Assembly: GCA_947175335.1 (NCBI GenBank)
Contig: CAMWMF010000002.1
Span: 1-47,968 of the forward strand
Origin: an uncultured Clostridia bacterium
GTDB taxonomy: Bacteria > Bacillota > Clostridia > Christensenellales > Pumilibacteraceae
Direction of reading: 5' to 3'
Length of the DNA stretch: 47,968 nt
Both the position numbers and the translations under genes were made by a program. Each line of letters starts with the position of its first letter. The stretch's first letter is position 1. The notes beneath the pieces were generated by a model. The model saw only the letters and a program-made list of their open reading frames with translations, was not told the origin of the DNA and searched no databases. Of this stretch, positions 31,480-41,400 are shown in pieces.

Positions 31480-32199
31480 TTATACATTCAATGCAGAGAT
31501 TGCGCTTACTATAAATTCCACATTGACGTATCTAATGTACGACAGCACAGTTTGCGACTGAGGAGGCTCATACCGACATGACAGAATAGCCGCTTTCAGT
31601 TTTGTGGAATTTGCATTTTCAGCTAATCCTCGTAGTTTATCGCACGCGCTCGATACGGCGTACTCGGCGGCCGACTCCGTTATGTTGCCCCTGTCCAGCT
31701 CGGTGGACGCGGCGGACACGACGGAAAACCATTCACCGGTGAGGTATTCTATTACCGCTTTATCCCCGCTTGCGTAATCGCCGCCTTGTAATGTAAGCGA
31801 AAAGTAAAACGAATCGGCGTTGACCGTTACCAACGTTTTTACGTCCGATTCCTTTGCGTATACTGCGGCGATTATTCGGTACTTACCGTCGTTGTAAACG
31901 TAGCCCGCTCCGCCGCGGTCGGAAGCGTTTTTGGCGAACAACAAGCATTGCGTTTTGTCCTCCGTTTCCGCCGTGCACAAAAAATAGTACGTTTTGCCGT
32001 CGACGGACGCCGAAGCACCGACGCTTTTACCGCCGCCCATACGAGGCAAAAACACGACTAATAGGCATATAGCCGCAGTCAACAACAGCAGCACGGTTAT
32101 GAGTATACCGGCGGAACGCCTCGGCCCGCCACGCTTGCGGCTCGAGCTCCTTCGCCCGCCGCGCTGTATTATGTATGCGTCGTTTTCGCTGTATCTCAT
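31480..32199 (-). CDS. Single-pass membrane protein of unknown function
   Basis: The 239-residue protein has a basic, arginine/serine/glycine-rich N-terminus (about residues 15-30), one hydrophobic segment (ILITVLLLLTAAICLLVVFLP), and an extracellular or periplasmic domain beginning with a glycine-rich stretch and GKTYYFLCTAETEDKTQCLLFAK. The C-terminal half is helical. The layout resembles SPOR-type envelope proteins, but I cannot confirm that fold. I chose the ATG at 32199, with AAGGCAAGGG upstream; the 33 extra residues of the longer frame are unlikely. It is divergent from the DUF6062 gene. Confidence 0.7.
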   Translation of the reverse strand: MRYSENDAYIIQRGGRRSSSRKRGGPRRSAGILITVLLLLTAAICLLVVFLPRMGGGKSVGASASVDGKTYYFLCTAETEDKTQCLLFAKNASDRGGAGYVYNDGKYRIIAAVYAKESDVKTLVTVNADSFYFSLTLQGGDYASGDKAVIEYLTGEWFSVVSAASTELDRGNITESAAEYAVSSACDKLRGLAENANSTKLKAAILSCRYEPPQSQTVLSYIRYVNVEFIVSAISALNV

Positions 32200-32370
32200 A
32201 CCCTTGCCTTTTTGCGCGAATTGTGATATAATAAAACCAATCGCAAATATTGAAAGAAATTTTCGATACCGATTGCGGTAGAGAAATCGAAAAATCAATC
32301 TGTGATTGTGCTATACTTACAAGTAACAGTTACGGTATTCGTAATACTATATTATATCGACGGGGAATAT

Positions 32371-33036
32371 ATGCAATACCAAATTCAGACACTGCCCATT
32401 TGGGACGCGTACAAAACACAAGACGGTTGCCCGCTGTGCGCAATATTCAATGACCGCGAAAAGCGTATCGTCGGGCAATACCTTGCCGAAAACGTTATGG
32501 ATCCCGATTTTCGCTCGGCGTCAAACAGCATAGGGTTTTGCCCCGACCACATACGGCAAATGTACGCAGGCCAAAACAAGCTGGGGCTGGCGTTACAGCT
32601 GGAAACACGCGCCGCGCAAATGGCAAAGCTTATTAACAAAGCGCCCGTAGACAAAAAATCGGCAAAAAAGACGGCGGCCATGATAGAAGACCACCGCGGC
32701 TGCGTTATTTGCAACGCGCTTGCCGAACCTATGGAACGCTACTACATGACGATAGCGGCAATGTACGCGAACGAGTCCGAATTCCCCGAACTTTTCCGCG
32801 AAGCGCACCACTGCCTTAAACATACGGCAAAGCTTTACGACGCGGCTGCGTACGCAGGCAAAAGCGTAAAAGAGTACTTGTCCGATTTGACCGCAGGCAT
32901 ACAGCGCGACCTTAAACGCACGGAAAGCGAAATGCGCGCCTTTGCCGACTGCTTCGATTTTCGCAACAGCGGCACTAAGCCCGACGCGCAAGCGATTCCC
33001 CGCGCTATCGGCGTGTTGATTACAGATAAGCTGTAA
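32371..33036 (+). CDS. DUF6062 family protein (paired Cys/His motifs)
   Basis: The 221-residue soluble protein resembles the DUF6062 family of Clostridia: it opens MQYQIQTLPIWDAYKTQDGCPLCAIFNDRE and has GFCPDHI, HRGCVICNALAEPMERYY and HHCLKHTAKL. The two repeats of CxxC followed by CxxH suggest two similar metal-binding units. Function is unknown. I chose the ATG at 32371, with GGGGA upstream; the longer frame from 32302 adds a hydrophobic stretch encoded by the promoter region. Confidence 0.8.
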   Translation: MQYQIQTLPIWDAYKTQDGCPLCAIFNDREKRIVGQYLAENVMDPDFRSASNSIGFCPDHIRQMYAGQNKLGLALQLETRAAQMAKLINKAPVDKKSAKKTAAMIEDHRGCVICNALAEPMERYYMTIAAMYANESEFPELFREAHHCLKHTAKLYDAAAYAGKSVKEYLSDLTAGIQRDLKRTESEMRAFADCFDFRNSGTKPDAQAIPRAIGVLITDKL

Positions 33037-33132
33037 TCCGCAATCCAAATCTTTTTGCGGCGCGTACCACAAAACGGCGATAATGTCAATAGGTTTTACA
33101 AAAATATTGTTGTAAAAATTTTCGGTTTGCCA

Positions 33133-33161
33133 TTGATATTACCCCGCTATTCGTATATAAT
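33133..33161 (+). promoter_or_regulatory. Predicted promoter of 6S RNA
   Basis: TTGATA (33133-33138), a 17-nt spacer and TATAAT (33156-33161); expected start near 33168. Confidence 0.8.
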
Positions 33162-33167
33162 ATAAGT

Positions 33168-33370
33168 ACATCCTGCGGTGTACGAGATGACGCCTAATTT
33201 ATAACCTCAACTACTAAAAGGGATGGCGGAGTATGCTTGTATTATGTCAGGCCTCAGTAATTTTACTTCGGTAAGCAGGGGAAGACAGACGACGGCATCA
33301 GCCAACCCACCTGCCATAAGGCGGGTTTGAATTCGGCTATATCTGCGGCACAGGCGGGATTTTTTATTGA
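33168..33370 (+). ncRNA. ssrS: 6S RNA
   Basis: 6S RNA mimics an open promoter and binds sigma-A RNA polymerase in stationary phase. The transcript of about 200 nt starts from a consensus promoter. Its ends can pair (TCCTGC near 33171 with GCGGGA near 33354), and the blocks GCCTAATTTATAACCT, ACTACTAAAAGGGA and CACCTGCCATAAGGCGGGTT follow the layout of Bacillota 6S RNAs, with a central region that can open as a bubble. It ends in a GC-rich arm followed by T6. I identified it by overall pattern, not by a search. Confidence 0.8.
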
Positions 33371-33497
33371 ATTATGAATTCGGAATTGAAGGACTGCGCT
33401 TCGCGCCATTATTAAAATGATGGACGAGCGCTTTTTATATTCTTACAATCTCAACATTTTTCTTAATTCCTAATTCCGCTTTCCGAATTCCGAATTA
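33371..33497. repeat. MITE-like intergenic unit with AATTC-heptamer ends
   Basis: Bases near 33366-33390 (GAATTATGAATTCGGAATT) are inverted at 33461-33497 (...CCGAATTCCGAATTATT), enclosing about 70 bp without a gene. Similar AATTCNG heptamers occur at 5524-5554 and 24098-24122. Confidence 0.55.
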
Positions 33498-35582
33498 TTT
33501 GCGTATTTCCCTAAGCCACGAGCGGTGTGACGATTTGACTATAAAGCTTTCGGCTATTGCCATGCGCTCGTCTATTGTTGCCACCGGGCTGATAAAGTTG
33601 TTTATATAATATTCCAAGAATGACAGAAAGTGCTTTTTGTCACCTATCCTTTCCGCCGCGCGGATATGCTGGGCAACCGCCTCGAACGGTAAGTTATCGT
33701 CCTTATACAGCGTGTCCAATACGCGCATAGAGTGTACTACGTCGCCCGTTTGATACAAGAACACCGCGAGCGTGAGCAAAAAGTCGTCATCCTCGCCCAG
33801 CTTGTACACGTCGCGTTCGAGCGCCACGTTGCGGGCGCGGGATTTGGTTATATACATACCGTACCTTGCGCCGCTGTAATAGGCGCTTTTTTTGCGCCTT
33901 AGCTTTTTCAGCAGCCCGTTACTGCGCTTTGATTCCCCCGCCACAGTGCCGACAATAGCAGTAAGCGCGGCGTATTTATCGTCGTTTTTAATAGCCTGAT
34001 ATATGTGGTAATAGTTGCGCGTACACTCCGAAAAGTTGCCTAGCAGCAGATGCGCTTCCGCACAAACGCTGTAACCGTACTCGTTGTCCGGACGAAGCTT
34101 TTTATACTCCTCGGCATACCGCGCGACAGCGTAGTATTCGTTCAACAGCGAATGGATTTCTATAAGCAACAACAGCGCAGGCATATACGTATTGTCCAGC
34201 TCGCGCGACTTTTCCGCGTACTTCCGTGCTTGCCAAAGCCTGTGCAAATTGTATTCTATATGCGCAAGGTAATACCAATACTGCTCGTAATTCTCCTTTG
34301 CGGGATGAGCGTTAAGCGCCGCAATAGCCTTGTCGTATTCGCCCAGTTCGATATGACATGACGCCTCGTCAAAAAAGTTTTCGTACAGTTCAAACTTCGT
34401 AGCCAATACGTTATACGCTTCCGCAGCTTGGACGTAGTCCATTACCGCCACACAGCACTCGGCGTACTTGATATGCGCCACGGGATCGTCGGGACGTAAC
34501 GCGCGCATACGCGTCGCAACATCAAGCGCCTTGTCCGCTTGCTTAACCAGCAAGTACAGATCGATAAGCCGCACGTACGGCCCGGCGTAAAATGCGTCCT
34601 TCACTTCCAATGCGTCGGTCATCAGCTTAATAGCCGAATCGTAATCGCTGCGCGCGCAAAATATTTCGGCGGCATTATCGTACACCGACCAAGCCCTGGA
34701 CAGTTCGCCGCGGTCGGTTACCGCCTTGACTTCTTCCACCGCCGCCAAATAGTCGCTTAGCGCACGGTCGGTATCGCTCATACAGTGATACGCATACCCG
34801 CGCCGTGAATACGCGCGAAGCTTTTCCGTAGGATCGGAAGAATTTTCTATTATCATTGTTTGGCGGGCAATGTTGTTTTCCTCCGCCGTTTTGTTAGGAT
34901 CGTATACGTACATATCGCCGCACGATTCCACCTCGAGCTCTATCGGCGTATCGTCGGCCTTGCCGTAGTCTATCATGCCGAAATCGGCTATAATGGCGGT
35001 AACCGCGCCGTCCGCAGTCAAGCCCGCATAGCAATTATACCTACCGTCGCCCCAGCCTGTGGAAAACACCGCGTAACGGCTGTCGTACAATTCCACCGAG
35101 GCGTGCGTTTGTCCGTCAAGCACGATAAGCCCCGCAAGCGGCGGCACCTCGTCATTAATATGCGCGCTGTACTTTTTGTACCCGGCCTCGTCCGAAAAGC
35201 AACACACGCCCGACGGTATAGGTACACCGCCGGCGGTAGCGTCCGTCACAAGCCGCACAAGCGACGTTTTGCTTATAAGCGGCTTCCACTCGGTTGCCTG
35301 CTCCTCGCTGAACCTGAGCCCGGCGTACGCCACGCGCTCCCCGCCGTCAGTCATACATCCGCAAAAAAACGGGAATGCGATTAAACCGCATTCCACGTCA
35401 AAGGGCGCGTACGTATGCGCGCCCGAATATCCGTCGAACATTAAGATTTTGCCGCTGACCTGCATAAAATCGTATTCGGTGTACGACAGTTTAACACCGC
35501 ACGCGCTGTGCGCGGACATAACCGTGCCGAAATCGATGGGCGCGGTTATACGGCTTTTGGGAATTTTTATCGTTATTTTCAC
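33495..35582 (-). CDS. DUF4241 domain plus tetratricopeptide repeats, unknown function
   Basis: The 695-residue soluble protein has two parts. The first 230 or so residues match the DUF4241 pattern, with RYAVFSTGWGDGRYNCYAGLTADGAVTAIIADFGMIDYG near the end. The rest is a run of TPR-like helical repeats (for example AYSRRGYAYHCMSDTDRALSDYLAAVEEV and AKYCVAVMDYVQAAEAYNVLA-type units) up to about residue 600. TPR arrays bind other proteins; DUF4241 has no known activity. The GTG start overlaps the dapL stop codon (GTGA), so it is translated after dapL in the pyrG-dapL unit, although no functional link is evident. Confidence 0.8.
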   Translation of the reverse strand: MKITIKIPKSRITAPIDFGTVMSAHSACGVKLSYTEYDFMQVSGKILMFDGYSGAHTYAPFDVECGLIAFPFFCGCMTDGGERVAYAGLRFSEEQATEWKPLISKTSLVRLVTDATAGGVPIPSGVCCFSDEAGYKKYSAHINDEVPPLAGLIVLDGQTHASVELYDSRYAVFSTGWGDGRYNCYAGLTADGAVTAIIADFGMIDYGKADDTPIELEVESCGDMYVYDPNKTAEENNIARQTMIIENSSDPTEKLRAYSRRGYAYHCMSDTDRALSDYLAAVEEVKAVTDRGELSRAWSVYDNAAEIFCARSDYDSAIKLMTDALEVKDAFYAGPYVRLIDLYLLVKQADKALDVATRMRALRPDDPVAHIKYAECCVAVMDYVQAAEAYNVLATKFELYENFFDEASCHIELGEYDKAIAALNAHPAKENYEQYWYYLAHIEYNLHRLWQARKYAEKSRELDNTYMPALLLLIEIHSLLNEYYAVARYAEEYKKLRPDNEYGYSVCAEAHLLLGNFSECTRNYYHIYQAIKNDDKYAALTAIVGTVAGESKRSNGLLKKLRRKKSAYYSGARYGMYITKSRARNVALERDVYKLGEDDDFLLTLAVFLYQTGDVVHSMRVLDTLYKDDNLPFEAVAQHIRAAERIGDKKHFLSFLEYYINNFISPVATIDERMAIAESFIVKSSHRSWLREIRK

Positions 35583-36781
35583 TTTACGATTTTAAAGTTG
35601 AGTTTGTTTTTTACTTCGGAAAATTCTTTCCAGAACACTTCGAACCGCCTGATTGCTTCCTCGGTGCGCTCCTTGGTGTTGAATGAAGTAAGCCTTATCC
35701 AGCCGTCGCCGTTTTTGCCGAACCCACTGCCCGGAGTGCAAACAAGCCGCGCCTTCTTTAACAAATAGTCGAAAAACTCCCACGAATCGATACCGCAGTA
35801 GAACCAAATATACGGCGCGTTTTTGCCGCCGGTATATTCAATTTTGAGCTCGTCGAACTTTCTGGTGATTATTTTGGCATTGCTCTTGTATGTAGCGACC
35901 ATGCGCTTGCTGTCTTCGTACCCACCGCGAAGCATGCTCTCCGCCATACGCTGAACAACGTATGACGTGCCGTTAAACTTAATGGCCTGACGGTGCAACC
36001 ACATACGGTTGAGCGGCGAGCTCATAGGTATTACAGTCCAGCCGCACCTAACGCCGGTAAAGCCCGCCATCTTGGAGAACGAGCAAAACTCCACAGCACA
36101 GTCGCGTGCTCCCACAACCTCGAATATAGACCGAGCAACGCCGTTGCCTTCTATATACGCCTCGTAAGCCGCGTCGTAAAGTATGACCGCTTTATTTTCC
36201 AAAGCGTAGTCCACCCACGCCTTTAACTGCTCCACCGTGTATGCCGCGCCCGTCGGGTTGTTTGGCGAACACAAGTATATGATATCCGCCTTAACCTTTT
36301 TGGGCGGCATTGCCAAGAACCCGTTTTCGCGCGTCGCGTCGCAGTACACTATTTTGCGCCCGTCCAGCACGTTGGCGTCCACGTACGCGGGATACACGGG
36401 ATCGGGAATAAGCACAACGTTGTCCTCGTCGAACAAGTCCAAAAAATTGCCTATGCCGTTTTTGGCACCGTCGGTAACAAAAACCTCGTCGGGATTAATG
36501 CTGACCTTGCGCATTTGATAGTAGTCGACTATTGCGTTTTTTAAAAACGGATAGCCGTCGTACGGACCGTAGCCGCGAAAGCCTGTCGTAGTGCTGAGAT
36601 CGACGCCCGCCGCCTTGCACGCGTCCACAGCCTTGGGCGAAAGCGGCAGCGTTACGTCGCCTATACCGAGGCTTATAACGTCGGAATTAGGAAAATCGGC
36701 GTTGTACTTTTCAACACGCCGCGCCACCTCGGCGAACAAATAATTCTCTTTAAGGTTTTTGAAATTTTTGTTGATTTTCAT
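35579..36781 (-). CDS. dapL: LL-diaminopimelate aminotransferase
   Basis: DapL converts tetrahydrodipicolinate to LL-diaminopimelate in one step, using glutamate. The 400-residue PLP enzyme matches the family over its length: MKINKNFKNLKENYLFAEVARRV at the start, SLGIGDVTLPL, GFRGYGPYDGYPFLKNAI, LCSPNNPTGAAY, and the PLP lysine in EFCSFSKMAGFTGVRCGW. Its product is the substrate of DapF, which is fused to CarB upstream. It lies 11 bases after pyrG and overlaps the DUF4241-TPR gene. Confidence 0.95.
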   Translation of the reverse strand: MKINKNFKNLKENYLFAEVARRVEKYNADFPNSDVISLGIGDVTLPLSPKAVDACKAAGVDLSTTTGFRGYGPYDGYPFLKNAIVDYYQMRKVSINPDEVFVTDGAKNGIGNFLDLFDEDNVVLIPDPVYPAYVDANVLDGRKIVYCDATRENGFLAMPPKKVKADIIYLCSPNNPTGAAYTVEQLKAWVDYALENKAVILYDAAYEAYIEGNGVARSIFEVVGARDCAVEFCSFSKMAGFTGVRCGWTVIPMSSPLNRMWLHRQAIKFNGTSYVVQRMAESMLRGGYEDSKRMVATYKSNAKIITRKFDELKIEYTGGKNAPYIWFYCGIDSWEFFDYLLKKARLVCTPGSGFGKNGDGWIRLTSFNTKERTEEAIRRFEVFWKEFSEVKNKLNFKIVK

Positions 36782-36792
36782 TTTTTCCCTCT

Positions 36793-38409
36793 TTATTTAC
36801 GATTGGACTTGTACGTCTTAGCCGCCGCTATAAACTCGCGGAATATAGGCTGCGGTTTGGCGGGACGGGATTTGAATTCGGGATGATACTGCACGCCCAA
36901 GTGGAAAAGATTGCTTGTAATTTCCACCGCTTCCACAAGGTTGCCGTCGGGAGATATGCCGCACAGCGTAAGCCCCGCGTTTTGCATTTGCTCGCGCATA
37001 GCGTTGCTGAACTCGTATCTGTGGCGGTGCCGTTCCATTACCGACTGCACGCCCGCGCCGTAGCATTTTTCCAGCGTCGTGCCCTGCTGAATGACGCACT
37101 CGTACGCGCCCAGCCGCATTGTGCCGCCCGTGTTTTCGCAACCGATTTGATCTTCCATAATGTCTATGACCTTGTGCGGCGACGCGGGATCGAACTCGCG
37201 CGAATTGGCGTCGGCAAGCCCGAGAACGTTGCGCGCGTACTCTATAACCGCAATCTGCATACCCAAGCAAATACCGAAATAAGGCTTGTTGTTCTCGCGA
37301 CAATACTTGGCAGCCGTTATCATTCCTTCTATGCCGCGGTCGCCGAAGCCGCCGGGGACGATTATGCCGTCCGCGCCGTCAAGATAGTCGGCTACCGTCG
37401 TGTCGGTAAGCTTTTCCGCGTCCACCCATTTCAGGTCGATTTTTACGCCGTTATGTATTCCGGCATGAGTAAGAGCCTCCGCAACGGACAAATACGCGTC
37501 GTACATTTGCACGTATTTGCCGACTAACATGATAGTAACAGAACCGTTGCGCGACTTTGCCATCTCTACCATGGCGCGCCATTCGTCAAGCTGCGGCGCG
37601 TTATCGGCAAGATCGAGCTCGCGCGTAACTATATCGCCTATGCCGCTGTCGAGCAGCTGCAACGGCACTTCGTAAAGCAAATCGGCGTCGCGGTTTTCTA
37701 TTACGCAATCGGGCTCGACGTTGCAAGACAGCGCAAGCTTTTCTTTTAGTTTTTGGTCTATCGGCTTGCTGGTGCGCAGCACTACGATATTGGGCGAAAT
37801 GCCGAGCGAGCGCAGAGTTTTGACAGAGTGTTGCGTGGGCTTGGTTTTGACCTCGCCGCTGGAAGTAATGGTGGGTGCAAGCGTTACGTGAACGAACAAG
37901 CAGTTCTCTCTGCCGACGTCGTTGCTAACCTGACGAATAGCCTCGATAAACGGCAGACTTTCTATATCGCCCACAGTGCCGCCGATTTCGGTTATAACGA
38001 CGTCTGCGTCGATTTTTTTGCCCACCGAATAGATAAACTTTTTTATTTGATTGGTAACGTGCGGAATGACCTGAACGGTTTCGCCGTTGTACACTCCGTC
38101 GCGCTCGTTTTGCAGCACCGTGCTGTATACCTTGCCCGTGGTGAGGTTGGAAAACTTGTTAAGGTTTTCGTCTATAAACCGCTCGTAATGGCCGAGGTCG
38201 AGGTCGGTTTCCGCGCCGTCCTCCGTTACGAACACCTCGCCGTGCTGAAACGGACTCATCGTTCCGGGGTCGACGTTAATATACGGATCGAGCTTTTGCG
38301 CAATCACCTTTAAGCCTTTGGATTTGAGTATCAATCCAAGGCTTGCCGCCGTTATGCCCTTTCCCAGTCCGGACACCACACCGCCCGTGACAAAAATATA
38401 CTTTTCCAT
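36793..38409 (-). CDS. pyrG: CTP synthase
   Basis: PyrG makes CTP from UTP, ATP and glutamine. The 538-residue protein has the N-terminal synthetase domain ([49 protein letters not shown]) and a C-terminal class I glutamine amidotransferase domain with the nucleophile in YFGICLGMQ and the His/Glu pair in [11 protein letters not shown]. It has its own promoter at 38430-38458 and GGAG before the ATG. It follows carB-dapF by 62 bases, so it may also be reached by read-through. Confidence 0.97.
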   Translation of the reverse strand: MEKYIFVTGGVVSGLGKGITAASLGLILKSKGLKVIAQKLDPYINVDPGTMSPFQHGEVFVTEDGAETDLDLGHYERFIDENLNKFSNLTTGKVYSTVLQNERDGVYNGETVQVIPHVTNQIKKFIYSVGKKIDADVVITEIGGTVGDIESLPFIEAIRQVSNDVGRENCLFVHVTLAPTITSSGEVKTKPTQHSVKTLRSLGISPNIVVLRTSKPIDQKLKEKLALSCNVEPDCVIENRDADLLYEVPLQLLDSGIGDIVTRELDLADNAPQLDEWRAMVEMAKSRNGSVTIMLVGKYVQMYDAYLSVAEALTHAGIHNGVKIDLKWVDAEKLTDTTVADYLDGADGIIVPGGFGDRGIEGMITAAKYCRENNKPYFGICLGMQIAVIEYARNVLGLADANSREFDPASPHKVIDIMEDQIGCENTGGTMRLGAYECVIQQGTTLEKCYGAGVQSVMERHRHRYEFSNAMREQMQNAGLTLCGISPDGNLVEAVEITSNLFHLGVQYHPEFKSRPAKPQPIFREFIAAAKTYKSNRK

Positions 38410-38429
38410 TGCTTTCTCCGATTGTGATT

Positions 38430-38458
38430 ATGATATCCTATAACGCGTAAGTTGTCAA
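38430..38458 (-). promoter_or_regulatory. Predicted promoter of pyrG-dapL
   Basis: On the minus strand: TTGACA (38453-38458), a 17-nt spacer and TATCAT (38430-38435); expected start near 38423. Confidence 0.7.
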
Positions 38459-38471
38459 CACCTAACTGCTA

Positions 38472-41400
38472 TTACAATCTTACAGTTCCTCTAAATACCT
38501 CGCAAGCCTCGCCCGTCAAGTACACCGCTTCGTCGGTGTAGCGGATGATTAGTTCGCCGCCGGGCAAGCGCACCGATATGTCGGTATCCTTGTCGCATTT
38601 GCCGTTAAGCACTGCCGCAACCGCCGCCGCACACGCGCCGCTGCCGCACGCCATTGTTTCGCCCGTGCCACGCTCGTATACGCGAAGTTTAAGGTGCGTC
38701 CTGTCTATAACCTGCATAAACCCTACGTTTACGCCCTCGGGGAACAGCGAGGTGTTTTGCCCTATCGCTATGCCTATGCCCTCTACGTCCGTATTTTGCA
38801 CGTCGGGAACGATAAGCGTGCAGTGCGGATTGCCCATGGACGTACACGTAATATTGAACTTGCCGAGCGGCGTTTCTATTTCTCTGTCGATAATCTTGTC
38901 GCCTTGTAAGCGCACGGGCACGGCTTTGGGATTTAGCTTAACCGCACCCATATCGACCTTGACCGAATTGACCTTGCCGTCACGTGCGAACAGCTTTAAC
39001 TTTTTAACGCCCGACAGCGTGTCTACCGTAATGTCCAGCTTGTCGGTTTTGCCGTTGTCGTAAAGGTACTTGCCCACGCAACGTATGCCGTTGCCGCACA
39101 TTTTGCCCTCGGAACCGTCGGAGTTGAACATGCGCATTGTGGCGTCGCATGTGTCGGACGGATAGATGAATATCACGCCGTCGCCGCCCACGCTGAAATG
39201 CCTGTCCGAAAGATTGACCGCAACCGATTCCATATTGCTTATGGGCTTTGTCAAGCAGTCCACGTAAATATAATCGTTGCCGCAGCCGTGCATCTTGACA
39301 AAGTTGAGCCGCTGGCGCTCGGTGCGCATATCGTTTATGTCCACAAGCTCGGTGTTGTACTGGCTGTAACGGCTCTTTAACGCTCGCGCCAAGGCGTTTG
39401 CTGTGTCGATAGCCGTAAGGCACGGTATGCCGCGCGTAACAGATCTGCGGCGTAAACGCACGTCGTCATGCGTGGGAATACGCCCGCGCGTAGACGTTGA
39501 CACAAGATAGTCTATCTTGCCCGAATTGAGCATTGACATCGTGTTTTCGCGCGGCGCTTCACTAAGCTTGTCCACTACCGTCACGTTCATTCCCGAACGG
39601 CGTATGACCTCGGCAGTGCCCGCCGTGGCGTACAAATCAAAACCGAGCTCGTAATAGTTTTTGGCGACGCCCACGATTTCCGCCTTGTCGGAATCGCGCA
39701 CCGTCATAAGTATGCCGCCACGCCGCTTCATCTTGTAGTTTGCCGCCACAAGCCCTTTGTAAAGCGCCTCGTCCAGCGTTTTGCCTATGCCCAGCACCTC
39801 GCCCGTCGATTTCATTTCGGGGCCCAAGTGCGTGTCGAGGTCGGTCAGCTTTTCAAACGAGAATATGGGCACCTTGACGGCAACGTACGGCGCGGACGGA
39901 TACAGTCCGGTGCCGTAGCCAAGCTTTTTGAGCTTTTTGCCCACCATACATTGCGTGGCAAGCTTTATCATAGGCACGCCCGTAACCTTAGATATGTACG
40001 GTATGGTGCGCGACGAGCGCGGATTGACCTCTATTACGTAAATCTTGCCGTTGCTTATTATGTACTGAATATTGACAAGCCCCTTGGTGTTGAGCGCCGT
40101 TGCAAGCTTGCGCGTGTAGTCGATAATTTCTTCCTTGTTCTTGTCCGATATATTTTGCGACGGGTACACGGCTATCGAATCGCCGCTGTGTATGCCCGCA
40201 CGCTCTATGTGCTCCATTATGCCGGGTATGAGTATATCCTCGCCGTCGCAAATGGCGTCTACCTCGATTTCGGTGCCCATAACGTACTTATCTATAAGCA
40301 CTATGTTATCGGGATTGCCGTCAAGGATTATTTTCATGTATTCCTTTACGTCGTCGTCCGAAAAGGCAATTATCATGTTCTGCCCGCCCAAAACGTACGA
40401 CGGACGAAGCAGCACCGGATAGCCCAACGCATTACCCGCCGCGAGCGCCTGCTCGGTCGTCTTGACGGTGTGACCCTCGGGGCGCGCTATGCCCAGCTGT
40501 TCGAGCAATGCGTCAAACCGCTCCCTGTCCTCTGCGGCGTCTATCGCGTCGGCGGGCGTGCCCAGTATTCGCACACCCTTTTCGGACAAGTGCTTGGTCA
40601 GCTTGATAGCCGTCTGTCCGCCGAACGCCACCACAACGCCGTAAGGGCGCTCGGTCGCTATAACGTTGTCCACGTCCTCGTCGGTGAGCGGCTCGAAGTA
40701 CAGCCTGTCCGCAGTGTCGAAGTCGGTGGAAACAGTTTCGGGATTGTTGTTTACTATCGCGACGTCGTAGCCCAGTTCTTTAAGCTCCCACACGCAATGT
40801 ACGGACGCGTAGTCGAATTCTATGCCCTGGCCTATGCGTATAGGACCCGAGCCGAAAACTATTACGCGCTTGCGCCCCGTATTGCGCTCGTCTATAAATT
40901 CCTTGGCTTCGTTTTCGTCGTCGTAGGTGGAATAGAAGTACGGCGTTTCGGCCTTAAACTCGGCGGCGCAGGTGTCCACCGTTTTGAACACCGCGCGGCG
41001 GTGCATGGGCAAGTCGTTGCCGCATATGTCTTTTAGTGCGCTGTCGGGATAGCCCAACCGCTTGCCCAACATATATTCCTTTTTTGTAATCTGTCTGTTC
41101 GCTATATTGCGTTCGAAGTCGACAAGGTTTTGTATCTTGCACAAAAACCACTTGTCGATTTTGGTTATTTCGGAAATTCTGTCTACGCCTATACCGCGCT
41201 TTAACGCCTCATAAATGATGAACAAGCGGAAGTCGGTAGCGGGCATAAGCTTATCTGAAATTTGCTCGTCTGTCATCGATGCATAGTGCGGATTGTTTAG
41301 CGTGGTTTGCCCTATCGCGCCGCGCACCGCCTTTAATAAGCCCGCCTCGAATGACGGCGCTATCGCCATAACCTCGCCCGTAGCCTTCATCTGCGTGCCC

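Noticed and set aside
39828..41036. A 402-codon open frame on the plus strand opposite carB
   Set aside because: Antisense shadow of carB, arginine/tyrosine/valine-rich, without start signals.
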